This document shows, one piece after another, positions 6,940 through 16,800 of a stretch of DNA of 23,571 nt (the first letter of the stretch is position 1; each line of letters begins with the position of its first letter). The DNA lies in NCBI GenBank assembly GCA_003354055.1, contig PIVQ01000035.1:1-23571 (forward strand), given 5' to 3'. Both the position numbers and the translations under genes were made by a program. The DNA comes from Desulfobacteraceae bacterium (GTDB lineage Bacteria; Desulfobacterota; Desulfobacteria; Desulfobacterales; Desulfobacteraceae). Under the pieces are notes generated by a model, which was not told where the DNA came from, did no database searches, and worked only from the letters and a program-made list of their open reading frames with translations.

Positions 6940-9300
6940 TTATATGGATTCTTCGTCATAGCTTTTAACCAGAACCTCACGGGGTTTGGATCCCATCTGG
7001 GGACCGACAATTCCTTCGTGCTCCATCATTTCAATAAGCCGGGCAGCACGGTTATATCCGATCCGCAACCTGCGCTGAACATAGGATATGGAGGCCTGTC
7101 GATCTTTGGTAACCAGGGCCACGGCCTCATCATACTTGGCATCGTAGTCTGCATCATCAAAGGTTTTTTCCTCGTCCTTGCCCTCTCCCATGGTCACTTC
7201 TTCGTTATAATCCGGCTGACGCTGCTCCTTTAAAAAGCCCGTGATCTTTCCTATTTCCGTCTCTGAAATATAGGCACCCTGGATCCGCATCAGTTTTCCC
7301 GTGCCCGGGGGACTAAAGAGCATATCTCCGTTGCCCAGAAGGCTTTCCGCGCCTCCCTGATCAATGATAATACGACCATCTATCTTGGACGAAACCTGGA
7401 AAGAGATCCGGGTGGGAAAGTTGGCCTTGATAGTTCCGGTGAGTACATCTGCAGAGGGCCGCTGGGTGGCAAGAATCAGATGGATACCGGCAGCCCTTGC
7501 CATCTGGGCCAGACGGGTCAGGGCATATTCCACATCCTTGGATGCCACCATCATCAGATCCCCCAACTCATCCACGATGACCACGATAAACGGCAGGGTC
7601 TCAAGAGGAATGGCTGACGGTTCTTCTTCATCCGAATTCTTAGATGCCTTTTCCAATGTCTCTCTAACCATATCATTGTACTGGGCAACATTTCTCAGTC
7701 CGCTCATCTCCAGGAGTTCGTACCGCCGCTCCATCTCTTTGACGGCCCAGAAAAGTGCATTTGTTGCTTTTTTCATGTCTGTGACCACCGGGGTGATCAA
7801 ATGGGGAATATCATTGTATACGGAAAGCTCAATCCTTTTAGGATCCACCATGATCAACTTCACTTGATCCGGCGTGGCCTTATACAGAAGGCTGATTATC
7901 ATGGAGTTGAGCCCCACACTCTTTCCCGTACCTGTTGCGCCGGCAATGAGAAGATGGGGCATCTTGTCCATGGCGGTGGCCACGGGCTGGCCCTGAAGAT
8001 CTTTGCCAAGTCCAAGGGTCAGCAGGGACTCGGACTGGACAAATTCCTTTGAGGAAACCATCTCTCGAAGATTGACCATTTCCCGTTCTTCATTGGGAAT
8101 TTCAATACCCACAACGTCTCGTCCGGGAATGGGGGCCACAATACGGATGGAAATGGCAGATAGGGCCAAAGCCAGATCATCGGAAAGCCCCACTATTTTG
8201 GACAGTTTAATCCCGGGGGCCGGCCGGTATTCAAAGGTGGTGATCACAGGACCGGGCAGGATTTCAACCACATCCCCACGGACATTAAAGTCCTTGAGCT
8301 TGCCCTCCAGAATCCTGGCCTTTTCCTGAAGCAACTCCGTATTAATCCTGCGCCGGATCTTTGTTTTTTCATCCAGAAAGGTAAGTTTGGGCAGGACAAA
8401 GTCGGGTTGTTCCCTTATATCCTGAATCGTTGGATCAGCCGTGTATTCTGTATCATCGGTTTGTACTTCAACGATGGTCGGTGCAAGAATATCATCCAGT
8501 GCCACATCGTCTTTATCGGCCCTGGTATCCGCCTTCTTAACCGATTTACGCTTTTCGGGCACAGGCGTATCACGTATCACGACCGGCACCTGGGCAATAG
8601 GTTCATCCCTGAATTCATCTTCAACCTCGATTTCTTCAGGCAGGGCCCGCAGCTCTTCCAGCATTTTTGCCTTTTCCATCCGGGCGGTTTTCCTCTGTTC
8701 CCTCATCTTGGAAACCTTATCGTTCACATATACAACCGCCTCATTGAAATCCTGTTTCATGGTCAACAGCAGCGCAAGGGACTTACGTCTTACGAACAGG
8801 GCCAGATCTTTAAGAGATATACCTGTAGACAGAGTAAAACCGATGATCACAAAAAAGGAAAGAATGATCACACACCCGGTGATATTGGCATATTTCAACA
8901 GAAAGGCCGTTAATACCCGGCCGATGATACCGCCGGCAGAGATCACGGTATTTGAAAAATGATAGGCATCCTTGAACAGATAAAAAATACTGCCGGTAGA
9001 AATCATGAGAATCAGGCCGCCGGCCAGGGTCAGCCAGATGACTTTCCCCGATTTTTCCTTAAGATACCAGAGGCTGAGCAGGGAGAGGACCAATGGGATC
9101 CAGAGTGCGCCGATGCCGAACAGATAAACAAAGAGGCCGGCGACATGGGCACCTACCAGCCCGAACAGATTGTGAACCGTAGCAGGTACGCTTGTAAAAT
9201 TATTTCCCACACAGGGATCGGCCGCATGATAGGAAAAAAGACTGACGGCCGTCAGAATGATGAGAAAAAAAAGAAGAATGCCGTATAGTTCTTTTTTCAT
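6940..9300 (-). CDS. ftsK: DNA translocase FtsK/SpoIIIE
   Basis: A 786-residue septal DNA pump that clears chromosome ends and dimers during division. About four membrane segments lie in residues 5-160, then a charged linker (about 185-300). The RecA-like motor has Walker A GATGTGKS at 454-461 and Walker B IVVIVDELGDL at 572-582, then ATQRPSADVLTG. The C-terminal gamma domain (about 725-786) has a winged-helix recognition stretch ISYVQRRLRIGYNRAARLIE that reads polar KOPS-type DNA signals. The linker is short compared with E. coli FtsK, nearer to SpoIIIE size. Its ATG overlaps the RNase J stop by 4 bases, so the two are translationally coupled. Confidence 0.97.
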   Translation of the reverse strand: MKKELYGILLFFLIILTAVSLFSYHAADPCVGNNFTSVPATVHNLFGLVGAHVAGLFVYLFGIGALWIPLVLSLLSLWYLKEKSGKVIWLTLAGGLILMISTGSIFYLFKDAYHFSNTVISAGGIIGRVLTAFLLKYANITGCVIILSFFVIIGFTLSTGISLKDLALFVRRKSLALLLTMKQDFNEAVVYVNDKVSKMREQRKTARMEKAKMLEELRALPEEIEVEDEFRDEPIAQVPVVIRDTPVPEKRKSVKKADTRADKDDVALDDILAPTIVEVQTDDTEYTADPTIQDIREQPDFVLPKLTFLDEKTKIRRRINTELLQEKARILEGKLKDFNVRGDVVEILPGPVITTFEYRPAPGIKLSKIVGLSDDLALALSAISIRIVAPIPGRDVVGIEIPNEEREMVNLREMVSSKEFVQSESLLTLGLGKDLQGQPVATAMDKMPHLLIAGATGTGKSVGLNSMIISLLYKATPDQVKLIMVDPKRIELSVYNDIPHLITPVVTDMKKATNALFWAVKEMERRYELLEMSGLRNVAQYNDMVRETLEKASKNSDEEEPSAIPLETLPFIVVIVDELGDLMMVASKDVEYALTRLAQMARAAGIHLILATQRPSADVLTGTIKANFPTRISFQVSSKIDGRIIIDQGGAESLLGNGDMLFSPPGTGKLMRIQGAYISETEIGKITGFLKEQRQPDYNEEVTMGEGKDEEKTFDDADYDAKYDEAVALVTKDRQASISYVQRRLRIGYNRAARLIEMMEHEGIVGPQMGSKPREVLVKSYDEESI

Positions 9301-10949
9301 ACTTCGATGATGATGGGCACAATCAGGGGTCTGCGGTTGATGGCAAAGGCAAAGTACTGCTTCAAAGCCCGCTGGAGTTTCTTCCGGATCAACTCGACTC
9401 GAGATTCCAAGCCCGCCTCAATCTCTTCCACAATTTCAAGAATCACACATTGGGCATCATCCACCAGATATCCTGTGGCCGAGTCAAAGACAAAGCCTTT
9501 GGAGACCAATTCCGGACCGTAGAGCACAACGCCTGTTTCCTCGTCAATAATCATGGTTACCACCACAAGACCGCCTTCGGACAACTCCCGGCGTTCTTTA
9601 AGTACGGACCGTCCCACGTCGCCTATACCTTTTCCGTCCACAAGGATACGGCCGGTATGGACTTTGCCGTCAATGCGGCCACCGTCCTCCTTGTCAAAGG
9701 CAATGACCTGGCCGTCTTCGGCCACAATGACATTGTCCCGGCTTAGGCCCAGCTTTTCCGCAAGGCGAGCATGTACCACCAGGTGGCGGTACTCACCGTG
9801 GATAGGGATGAAGTACTCGGGACGGGTCAAATTGATCATCAGTTTGAGCTCTTCCTGGTGGGCATGACCCGAGGCATGGATCTGGGCGATCTTGGAGTAG
9901 ACCACCTCTGCTCCTCTTCGGTAAAGCTTGTTGATGATATTGGCAATGGCCTTTTCATTGCCAGGAATATATTTGGACGAGAGGATAACCGTATCCCCTT
10001 TCCTGATATTTATATGCTTATGAACCCCGGATGCCATTCTGGCCAGGGCGGACATGGGCTCTCCCTGGCTGCCTGTGGTAATAATCGCCACTTGATCAGC
10101 CGGAAGTTTATGAATCTGCTTGATATCCACAATCATGCCTTGAGGGCATTTGATGTATCCCATGCGGATGGCCACAGCCGCGATCTGTTCCATGCTCCGG
10201 CCGTTAAAAATCACCTTGCGGTTGTTTCTAAGGGCAATCTCAATCACCTGCTGAATCCGAAACACATTTGAGGCAAACATTGCCACAAGAACCCTTCCCG
10301 GGGCTGCTGAAACAATCTTGCCCAGATTTTTGGACACCTCCTGCTCGGACATGGTATAGCCTTCCACCTCCACGTTGGTGGAATCGGACATCAATGCCAG
10401 CACGCCCTCTTCCCCGAATCGGGCAAAACTTGAAATATCCGTATTCTTCATCTTGTCAGCAGAGTGGCTGATCCTGAAGTCTCCGGTATGGACCACCACC
10501 CCTTCCGGGGTTTTAATGGCCAGGCCCACACCGTCTATGGTGGAATGGCTGACCCGGATAAACTCAATTTCAAAGGGTTCAATGGTCAGCACCTCACCAG
10601 GGTTGACCAGGTTCAGGTCCACAGACTTGTTCAGATCAAACTCAATCAGCTTGTTTCTGACAATTTCCAGGGTAAAGGCTGTACCATAAACCGGAAGGCG
10701 GATTTCTTTGAGCAGATAGGGCAAGGCCCCGATATGGTCCTCATGGGCGTGGGTGAGGATAATTCCTTCTATTTTGTCTTTGTGCTCCCGGATATAGTTC
10801 ATGGCCGGGATAACAATATCCACGCCCAGCATATAGTCTTCGGGAAACATGAGGCCGGCGTCAATAATGAACATGACATCACCGTACTCCACCACCATCA
10901 TGTTCAGGCCGATTTCACCCAGGCCGCCAAGGGGTATTATTTTAAGCAT
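9297..10949 (-). CDS. rnj: Ribonuclease J (beta-CASP metallo-beta-lactamase)
   Basis: A 550-residue RNase J that cuts RNA internally and from the 5' end, in the cytoplasm. The metal site HAHEDH lies at residues 67-72; GLNMMVVEYGDVMFIIDAG is the N-terminal sheet, and the beta-CASP part has VALMSDSTNVE and TTGSQGEPMSAL. ASGHAHQEELKLMINLTRPEYFIPIHGEYRHL is the conserved C-terminal catalytic region. A TTG one codon earlier (10950-10952) could also serve, but ATG 10949 is preferred. The upstream unknown gene ends 21 bases before, so they probably share a transcript. The rnj/ftsK pairing recalls Bacillus subtilis, where rnjB lies close to spoIIIE. Confidence 0.95.
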   Translation of the reverse strand: MLKIIPLGGLGEIGLNMMVVEYGDVMFIIDAGLMFPEDYMLGVDIVIPAMNYIREHKDKIEGIILTHAHEDHIGALPYLLKEIRLPVYGTAFTLEIVRNKLIEFDLNKSVDLNLVNPGEVLTIEPFEIEFIRVSHSTIDGVGLAIKTPEGVVVHTGDFRISHSADKMKNTDISSFARFGEEGVLALMSDSTNVEVEGYTMSEQEVSKNLGKIVSAAPGRVLVAMFASNVFRIQQVIEIALRNNRKVIFNGRSMEQIAAVAIRMGYIKCPQGMIVDIKQIHKLPADQVAIITTGSQGEPMSALARMASGVHKHINIRKGDTVILSSKYIPGNEKAIANIINKLYRRGAEVVYSKIAQIHASGHAHQEELKLMINLTRPEYFIPIHGEYRHLVVHARLAEKLGLSRDNVIVAEDGQVIAFDKEDGGRIDGKVHTGRILVDGKGIGDVGRSVLKERRELSEGGLVVVTMIIDEETGVVLYGPELVSKGFVFDSATGYLVDDAQCVILEIVEEIEAGLESRVELIRKKLQRALKQYFAFAINRRPLIVPIIIEV

Positions 10950-10970
10950 CAATATTTTCCAGACCCGATA

Positions 10971-11303
10971 TTAACTACAGATGGACAGGTGTTCCAGAAC
11001 AGCATCGGCCCAATCCACCAGCCAGTCCCGCTGTTCCTTTGTTGCATAGCCCATGCAGTCGCATTTAATATTGGTTTTTATTCTTACAAGCAGTTCACAG
11101 GACAAGTAGGATTCTTCCAGCATCAGGGCAAACACATGCGGATGGCAGTCCGTATGGGCTGCCTGTTCAGGGGTAAGGGTCTCCCTGTCCAGTTCAAGCC
11201 AGTAAATACCGCCGATGGGGGCAGTATCCAGGTGCTTGTCCAGGTATTCCTTTAAAGCCGTATAATCCTTGAGCGACAATCCGTCAATTACATATTGTTT
11301 CAT
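10971..11303 (-). CDS. Conserved-looking small protein of unknown function
   Basis: A 110-residue soluble protein starting MKQYVIDGLSLKDYTALKEYLDKHL. The frame extends six residues further, but the ATG at 11303 has AGGTG 4 bases before it and gives a natural N-terminus. It has no membrane segment or signal peptide. A pair CDC near residue 85 and other scattered cysteines are present, with no recognised motif. It heads the - strand series unknown / RNase J / ftsK / methyltransferase, with 21 bases to RNase J, which suggests cotranscription. I do not recognise the family. Confidence 0.75.
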   Translation of the reverse strand: MKQYVIDGLSLKDYTALKEYLDKHLDTAPIGGIYWLELDRETLTPEQAAHTDCHPHVFALMLEESYLSCELLVRIKTNIKCDCMGYATKEQRDWLVDWADAVLEHLSICS

Positions 11304-11389
11304 AGGACACCTAATTAACATAGATGCCTTATACTATGCAACCGGAACTTCATTGGAAAATGGGGGGGACAACCGGGTGAAAGCCGTTG

Positions 11390-12265
11390 CTAACCGGGGC
11401 GTTTTGCAAGGGCCAGAAAATTGCCCCCAAGAACCAGGAAAAGACCTGCCACAGCCGGAAACGTCCAGACATACCCCTCGGCAAAGGATGAGATGCCCAG
11501 AGCCACCACAGGCACCACCATAATGGCATAGGCAGCTTTGTCCGCTCCCATGGTGCCCACCAGGGTCAGATATGTGCCAAATGCCACAATGGATCCGAAG
11601 ATAGACAAAAAGATCAGGGACCCTGCATAGGGAAGGGAAAATGAAAAACCAAACTCCTTACCCATGCACAGGGCAACCACAGTCAGTGCCAGGGTGCCGT
11701 AGGTCATGCCGAATGCATTGGCCTGGATCACAGGGATCTTCTCCCGGGTATTCCTGGCAGAGGTGATATTCCCCAGCGAGGCTAAAAATACAGAGAAAAA
11801 GCCCAGGGCAATCCCGATCAACCCATGATCATTGGCATCAAAGGATTGAATCTCGGGCAAGAATATCATACCGATACCGATGATACCGGCCAGGGCGCCG
11901 ATCACGGTTTTTTTATCAACAGGCGCCTTTAGAAACAGGGCATTATTGGCAATATTAAAAAAAACAATGGAGGAGAACATCACAGCCACAAGGCCTGAGG
12001 TCAGATAGACTTCTGCCAGGTAAACCAGCCAATAGTTCATTGAAAAAAGGAAAATCCCCATCAGGGCCATGAAAAAATGATCTTTGGGGGTAAATTTGAG
12101 GGACAGCCCTCTGACCTTGCAAAAGACAAGGAGAAGGGTTGCTGCCAAACCAAATCTGTAAATCACGGATACCATGGGGTCTACCGGCCCCAATTGAAAC
12201 TTGATGGCGATCCAGGTGGACCCCCAGATCAATATCGTTACCACGTAAAGAGTGAGTTGCTTCAT
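11390..12265 (-). CDS. EamA/DMT-family transporter
   Basis: A 291-residue inner-membrane protein with about ten membrane segments in two EamA repeats (about residues 3-130 and 145-285). It begins MKQLTLYVVTILIWGSTWIA, the usual drug/metabolite transporter N-terminus with the conserved WGSTW. Members export amino acids or other small metabolites; the substrate is unknown. AGGGCA precedes the ATG at a short distance. It is divergent from a MocR-type regulator 106 bases away, a common arrangement in which the regulator controls the neighbour. The proline genes further along make an amino acid link tempting but unproven. Confidence 0.9.
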   Translation of the reverse strand: MKQLTLYVVTILIWGSTWIAIKFQLGPVDPMVSVIYRFGLAATLLLVFCKVRGLSLKFTPKDHFFMALMGIFLFSMNYWLVYLAEVYLTSGLVAVMFSSIVFFNIANNALFLKAPVDKKTVIGALAGIIGIGMIFLPEIQSFDANDHGLIGIALGFFSVFLASLGNITSARNTREKIPVIQANAFGMTYGTLALTVVALCMGKEFGFSFSLPYAGSLIFLSIFGSIVAFGTYLTLVGTMGADKAAYAIMVVPVVALGISSFAEGYVWTFPAVAGLFLVLGGNFLALAKRPG

Positions 12266-12371
12266 GGTTCTGCCCTTTTTTAAACTATTGCTAAATAACC
12301 TACTATACGTTACAAAAAAATAAAAAACAGATACAGAAGAGAAAAATTACAATCATAACAGATGAGCCGCT
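12266..12371. promoter_or_regulatory. Divergent promoter region between transporter and MocR regulator
   Basis: This 106-base gap must hold promoters for both the EamA gene (-) and the MocR gene (+). It is very AT-rich. Two similar short blocks, CGTTACAAAAA near 12308 and AATTACAATCA near 12346, lie about 38 bases apart in the same direction. MocR regulators often bind direct repeats, so these are candidates only. No clear -35/-10 pair stands out. Confidence 0.35.
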
Positions 12372-13826
12372 ATGACTACTTCAGGAAACTTCAGATATGT
12401 GGCCCTGGCCGATGAAATCCAGGAAAACATCATGACCGGACAATTCCGGCCCGGAGAAAAACTACCCTCCCTAAGAAAGCTTCACAATCAGCTGGGCCTA
12501 AGTGTTTCCACCATCCACCAGGCCTATATTGAACTTGAAAAACGGGGCCGGGTGGAGGCCAGGGAAAAATCAGGCTTCTACGTCAGGGCTCTTTTGAAAA
12601 ACCCCCTGCCCGTTCCCAGAAAAGACCAAAAAAAAGCCTCTCCCAGCCGGGTAAAGATCAATGCCTTGGCAGAGACCATTCTCTCGGATCTTCAGTCACG
12701 GGATATGCTCCAGCTGGGTGCGGCAGTGGCCTCAAAAGAGCTCATGCCGGTGAAGCAGTTATCCCGGATCTTAAAATCCATGTCCGTGGAAGATCTGGAA
12801 ACCAGTATCGCAACCTATGATCCCTGCATCGGGAATACAGATCTTCGCAATGCCCTGGCCAAACAGATGCTGGGCAATGCCTGCAAGATCTTTCCCGACG
12901 ACATCATCACCACCAACGGCTGCCTGGAAGCGGTGAGCCTCTGCCTTCGGGCCGTAGCGGATCCCGGAGATACCATTCTGGTGGAATCCCCGGTATTCCA
13001 CTGTTTTCTCCAACTCATCGAAGATCTGAACATGTATGTGCTTGAGCTGCCGGGCTGTCCGGACCAGGGTATGGACCCGGATGCCTTTGAAGCCATTGTC
13101 TCTTCCAATGACATAAAGGCATGCCTGCTCAACACCAACTTCCAGAATCCCCTAGGTTCTGTGCTGTCCCCTGCGTCCAAAAACGCCGTATTGAAAACAG
13201 CCAACGCCAGAAACCTGCCTATCATTGAAGATGATATCTACGGGGATCTTTACTTTGGGGAAAAACGGCCGGCCACCTTTAAAAGTATGGATACCACGGG
13301 TTCCGTTCTCTATTGCTCCTCTTTTTCCAAAACCCTGGCACCGGGTTTGCGGGCCGGCTGGACTATTCCGGGCAGGTTCAGGGAGAAGGTCATCCGCCTA
13401 AAACTGAACACCCAGATCTCCTGCCCCAGCATCAGTCATCGGGTGGCGGCCCGGTTCATGGAAACCGGGGCCTATGACCGGCATCTGCGGCGGTTGAGAA
13501 ACCAGGTGAAAAATCAGGCATCAGCTCTTACCATTGCCATTTCAAACCATTTCCCCAGGGATACCCGCCTCACCTTTCCCAGAGGCGGCATGATGATCTG
13601 GATTGAGTTGAACAAGGCCATTGATACCATGACCATCTATCAGAAGGCCCGTACCCGGGATATCTCTATTCTTCCGGGCAGAATCTGCTCGTCATCTGAC
13701 CGATACAAAAATTGTCTGCGACTCAACTGCGGGATTAAGTGGAGCCCGGAACTGGAAAGAGGGGTGGCTCTGCTGGGACGGTTGATACGGGAGGAATACG
13801 AGAATAAGGGTTTGGAGCACGAATAG
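12372..13826 (+). CDS. MocR-type GntR/aminotransferase-like PLP-dependent regulator
   Basis: A 484-residue transcription factor. The N-terminal GntR winged helix (about 7-72) carries GQFRPGEKLPSLRKL and GLSVSTIHQAYIELEKRG. The C-terminal fold-type I aminotransferase domain (about 110-475) keeps PLP-site elements: NFQNPLG (256-262), EDDIYGD (286-292) and the lysine K320 in SSFSKTLAPGLRAGW. Such proteins sense PLP or an amino compound. The divergent EamA gene is the likely target. The next gene starts 26 bases after the stop, so it may be cotranscribed with the cyclase and sigma-54 activator genes. No strong Shine-Dalgarno sequence is visible. Confidence 0.92.
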   Translation: MTTSGNFRYVALADEIQENIMTGQFRPGEKLPSLRKLHNQLGLSVSTIHQAYIELEKRGRVEAREKSGFYVRALLKNPLPVPRKDQKKASPSRVKINALAETILSDLQSRDMLQLGAAVASKELMPVKQLSRILKSMSVEDLETSIATYDPCIGNTDLRNALAKQMLGNACKIFPDDIITTNGCLEAVSLCLRAVADPGDTILVESPVFHCFLQLIEDLNMYVLELPGCPDQGMDPDAFEAIVSSNDIKACLLNTNFQNPLGSVLSPASKNAVLKTANARNLPIIEDDIYGDLYFGEKRPATFKSMDTTGSVLYCSSFSKTLAPGLRAGWTIPGRFREKVIRLKLNTQISCPSISHRVAARFMETGAYDRHLRRLRNQVKNQASALTIAISNHFPRDTRLTFPRGGMMIWIELNKAIDTMTIYQKARTRDISILPGRICSSSDRYKNCLRLNCGIKWSPELERGVALLGRLIREEYENKGLEHE

Positions 13827-13852
13827 AGGCTAAGGATCGGGAGAACCTGCAA

Positions 13853-16800
13853 ATGAAATGTTTTAAATGCCAGTCCGACAATCGGGAAGGAGTGAAGTTC
13901 TGCGAGGAATGCGGTACCGGTATTGCGGTTGAATGCCCTGCCTGCCGCAGCAGAATTCCACGGGGAAAAAAATTCTGCGGTGAGTGCGGCCAGAGGCTTG
14001 CTGCCGAAGAGACCACGCACGCTATTTCAGGCATTGATTACAACCGGCCGGATTCCTATACCCCGAAATTCATGGCGGAAAAGATACTGACCACCCGCAG
14101 CAGCCTTGAAGGGGAGCGAAAGCTTGTCACGGTATTCTTCTGTGATGTATCCGGGTTTACCTCTATTTCCGAACAACTTGATCCTGAGGCGGTCCACCAA
14201 ATCATGGACGGGTGTTTTAAAATCCTGATGGAAGAGATTCACAGGTTTGAAGGCACCATAAACCAGTTTACCGGGGACGGGGTTATGGCATTGTTCGGCG
14301 CCCCCCTTGCCCATGAAGACCATGCCCAGCGGGCCTGCAGTGCGGCCTTGAGCGTTCAGGCGGCTCTGGCGGATTACGGGAAACAGATTCTAACGGAATT
14401 TAACATGGATTTTAGAATGCGCATCGGCCTGAACTCAGGGCCGGTGGTTGTGGGGGCAATCGGTGATGACCTGCGCATGGACTATACCGCTGTGGGGGAC
14501 ACCACCAACCTGGCCGCAAGAATGGAAAGCATGGCCGACCCCGGCGGTGTTCTGCTTTCAGAAAGTACCCATCGCCAGGTCCGTACCTACTTTGAATGTG
14601 AAAGCCTTGGTGAAGTCGAAGTCAAAGGAAAAAAAGAACCACAGAAGATTTTCAAACTGATCCGGACCAGCGGGATCCAAAGCCGCCTTGCTGCATCACA
14701 GGCCAAAGGCTTCATCAACTACATCGGCAGAAAGCAGGAAATGGCAGCCCTGGAAAAAGCCTTTGACAAGGTAAGGGCGGGCAGCGGCCAGGTGGTCGGC
14801 ATTGTTGGGGAGGCTGGTATTGGAAAATCCAGGTTTATCTTTGAGATGCACAACCGGCTGGATGTACAAACCCGAATATTGGAAACCCGGTGCCTCCAGT
14901 ATAAAAGCAATATCCCCTTTGTACCGATCCGGGAGTTCTTCTCATCCTGTTTTGACATCGGAAAAGGAGAATCCGAAAAAGAGATTGATGACAAATTGAT
15001 CGCAGGAGTTACAGGCCTTGATCCGGACCTGTTACCTTCGGTGCCGGCCTTCAGGCATTTTTTATCCATTCGGGCCGGGGATGACCAATGGGAGACCCTT
15101 GAACCCAGGGAAAAACGGGAAAAGATATTTGAATCCTTAAGAAACCTTTTCATCCGGATCAGCCAGGACAGGCCCCTTGTCATGGTGGTGGATGACATTC
15201 AATGGCTTGATAAAACCTCGGAAGATTTCTTGGGCTATTTTATCGACTGGATCTCCAACACCCCTGTTCTTCTTCTGCTGCTATACCGCCAGGAATACGA
15301 GCACTACTGGGGGGACAAGCCCTTTTACAATCAAATCAGCATCCCTCCCCTGTCCTGCGATGAAAGCCGCGAATTTATCTGCGCCATTCTGGATACCGAT
15401 AAATTGTCTGCCGAACTTGAATCCTTTATTTTCACACGGACCTCGGGCAACCCGCTGTTTATTGAGGAGTTGGCCAATACCCTGATTGAAGACAAAACCA
15501 TTGTAAAGGAAAAGGGACTATGGCAGTTAAAAAACCATACTGCCCTCCTTCATGTACCGGAGACGCTTCAGGGTATTATTGCGGGGAGAATGGACCGCCT
15601 CGGCGACAACACCAAAACAACCATACAGATGGCCTCAGTGATCGGCAGAAGTTTCGGGTTCACTCTGCTGCAGCGCCTTACCGGGATGGATGATGCCATA
15701 AAAACCTACCTGCTCAAACTCCGAAACCTGGAATTTATCAATGAAAAGACTTTGTTTCCGGAACTTGCGTATATATTTAAGAACATGATCACCCGGGAGG
15801 TTGCCTATAACAGCCTGCTTATCAATCACCGCAAAGAGATCCACGGACACATCGGCCAGGCCATTGAAGAGATGTACCCGGACCAAATAGAAGCCTTTTA
15901 TGAGATACTGGCCTTTCATTTTTCAAAAAGTGATTCCCACGACAGGGCAATCCATTATTTAAAAGCATCCGGTGACAAGGCAATACAGAACCATGCCGCC
16001 TTTGAAGCATTTGAATTTTACAAAAAAGCCCTCACCTGCCTGCAGCAGTACAGGAATGGGCAGGAAACGGACACGCCGTCAGACAAAACTGAGCTATCCA
16101 TCCTCCATGCCATGATCAGCCCCATGATCATTCTCAACTTCCCAGGACGGAGTATGGGCATTCTTGAGCAGGGGGTCGCCATGTCAAAACGTCTGAACGA
16201 CCAGAAAAGTCTGATCCGGTTCTACAGTAATACCGGCTATCTGCATTCGGTCAGGGGACAGCATAAGCAAGGGATAAGATTTGCAGACAAAGCCTTTAAA
16301 CAGGCTGTGGAAATAGCCGACCTTACTGCAATGGCACAGACATCTCCGGATCTTTGCGTAGCCCATTCTGTAGCCGGCCATTACGCCAAGGTCATTGACA
16401 TTACAACCATCATGATCCATGCCATCCGGAAGGCGGGCCGGGAAAAGGATAATTTCAGCGGCCCTGCCATTGTATATCCCACATTCTATGCCATGTCCGG
16501 ATACAGTATGGCCATGCTGGGAAAATTCGACCAGGGAATTGCCAATTGCCGCTATGCTCTTGAAGAGACAAAAGAGACGAAAAATCTTTTCACCAAAAGC
16601 CTCTGCCGCAACTTCACCGGTATGACACATGTGCTGAGGGGAGACTGGGCCAAGGCAAAATCCGATCTTTCCCGTCTGCTCAAAGACCTGGCACAGATCA
16701 AGTTCATCCAAATCCAGGCCATTGCAAAGGGAGGGCTGGGATTAACGCTGGCATACGTAGGAGAGCCTGAAAAGGGATCGGTACTGGCCCAAGAAGGCTT

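Noticed and set aside
6697..7233. Plus-strand 178-codon hydrophobic open frame
   Set aside because: Antisense to the methyltransferase and the FtsK gamma domain; its hydrophobicity is a by-product of the opposite strand.
10464..11255. Plus-strand 263-codon open frame antisense to RNase J and the unknown gene
   Set aside because: Long, but opposite to conserved RNase J catalytic sequence, without any recognisable domain.
13831..13841. TAAGGATCGG resembling the repeat end, just before the cyclase gene
   Set aside because: Only about 10 bases match and neither the inner arms nor the other end are present.
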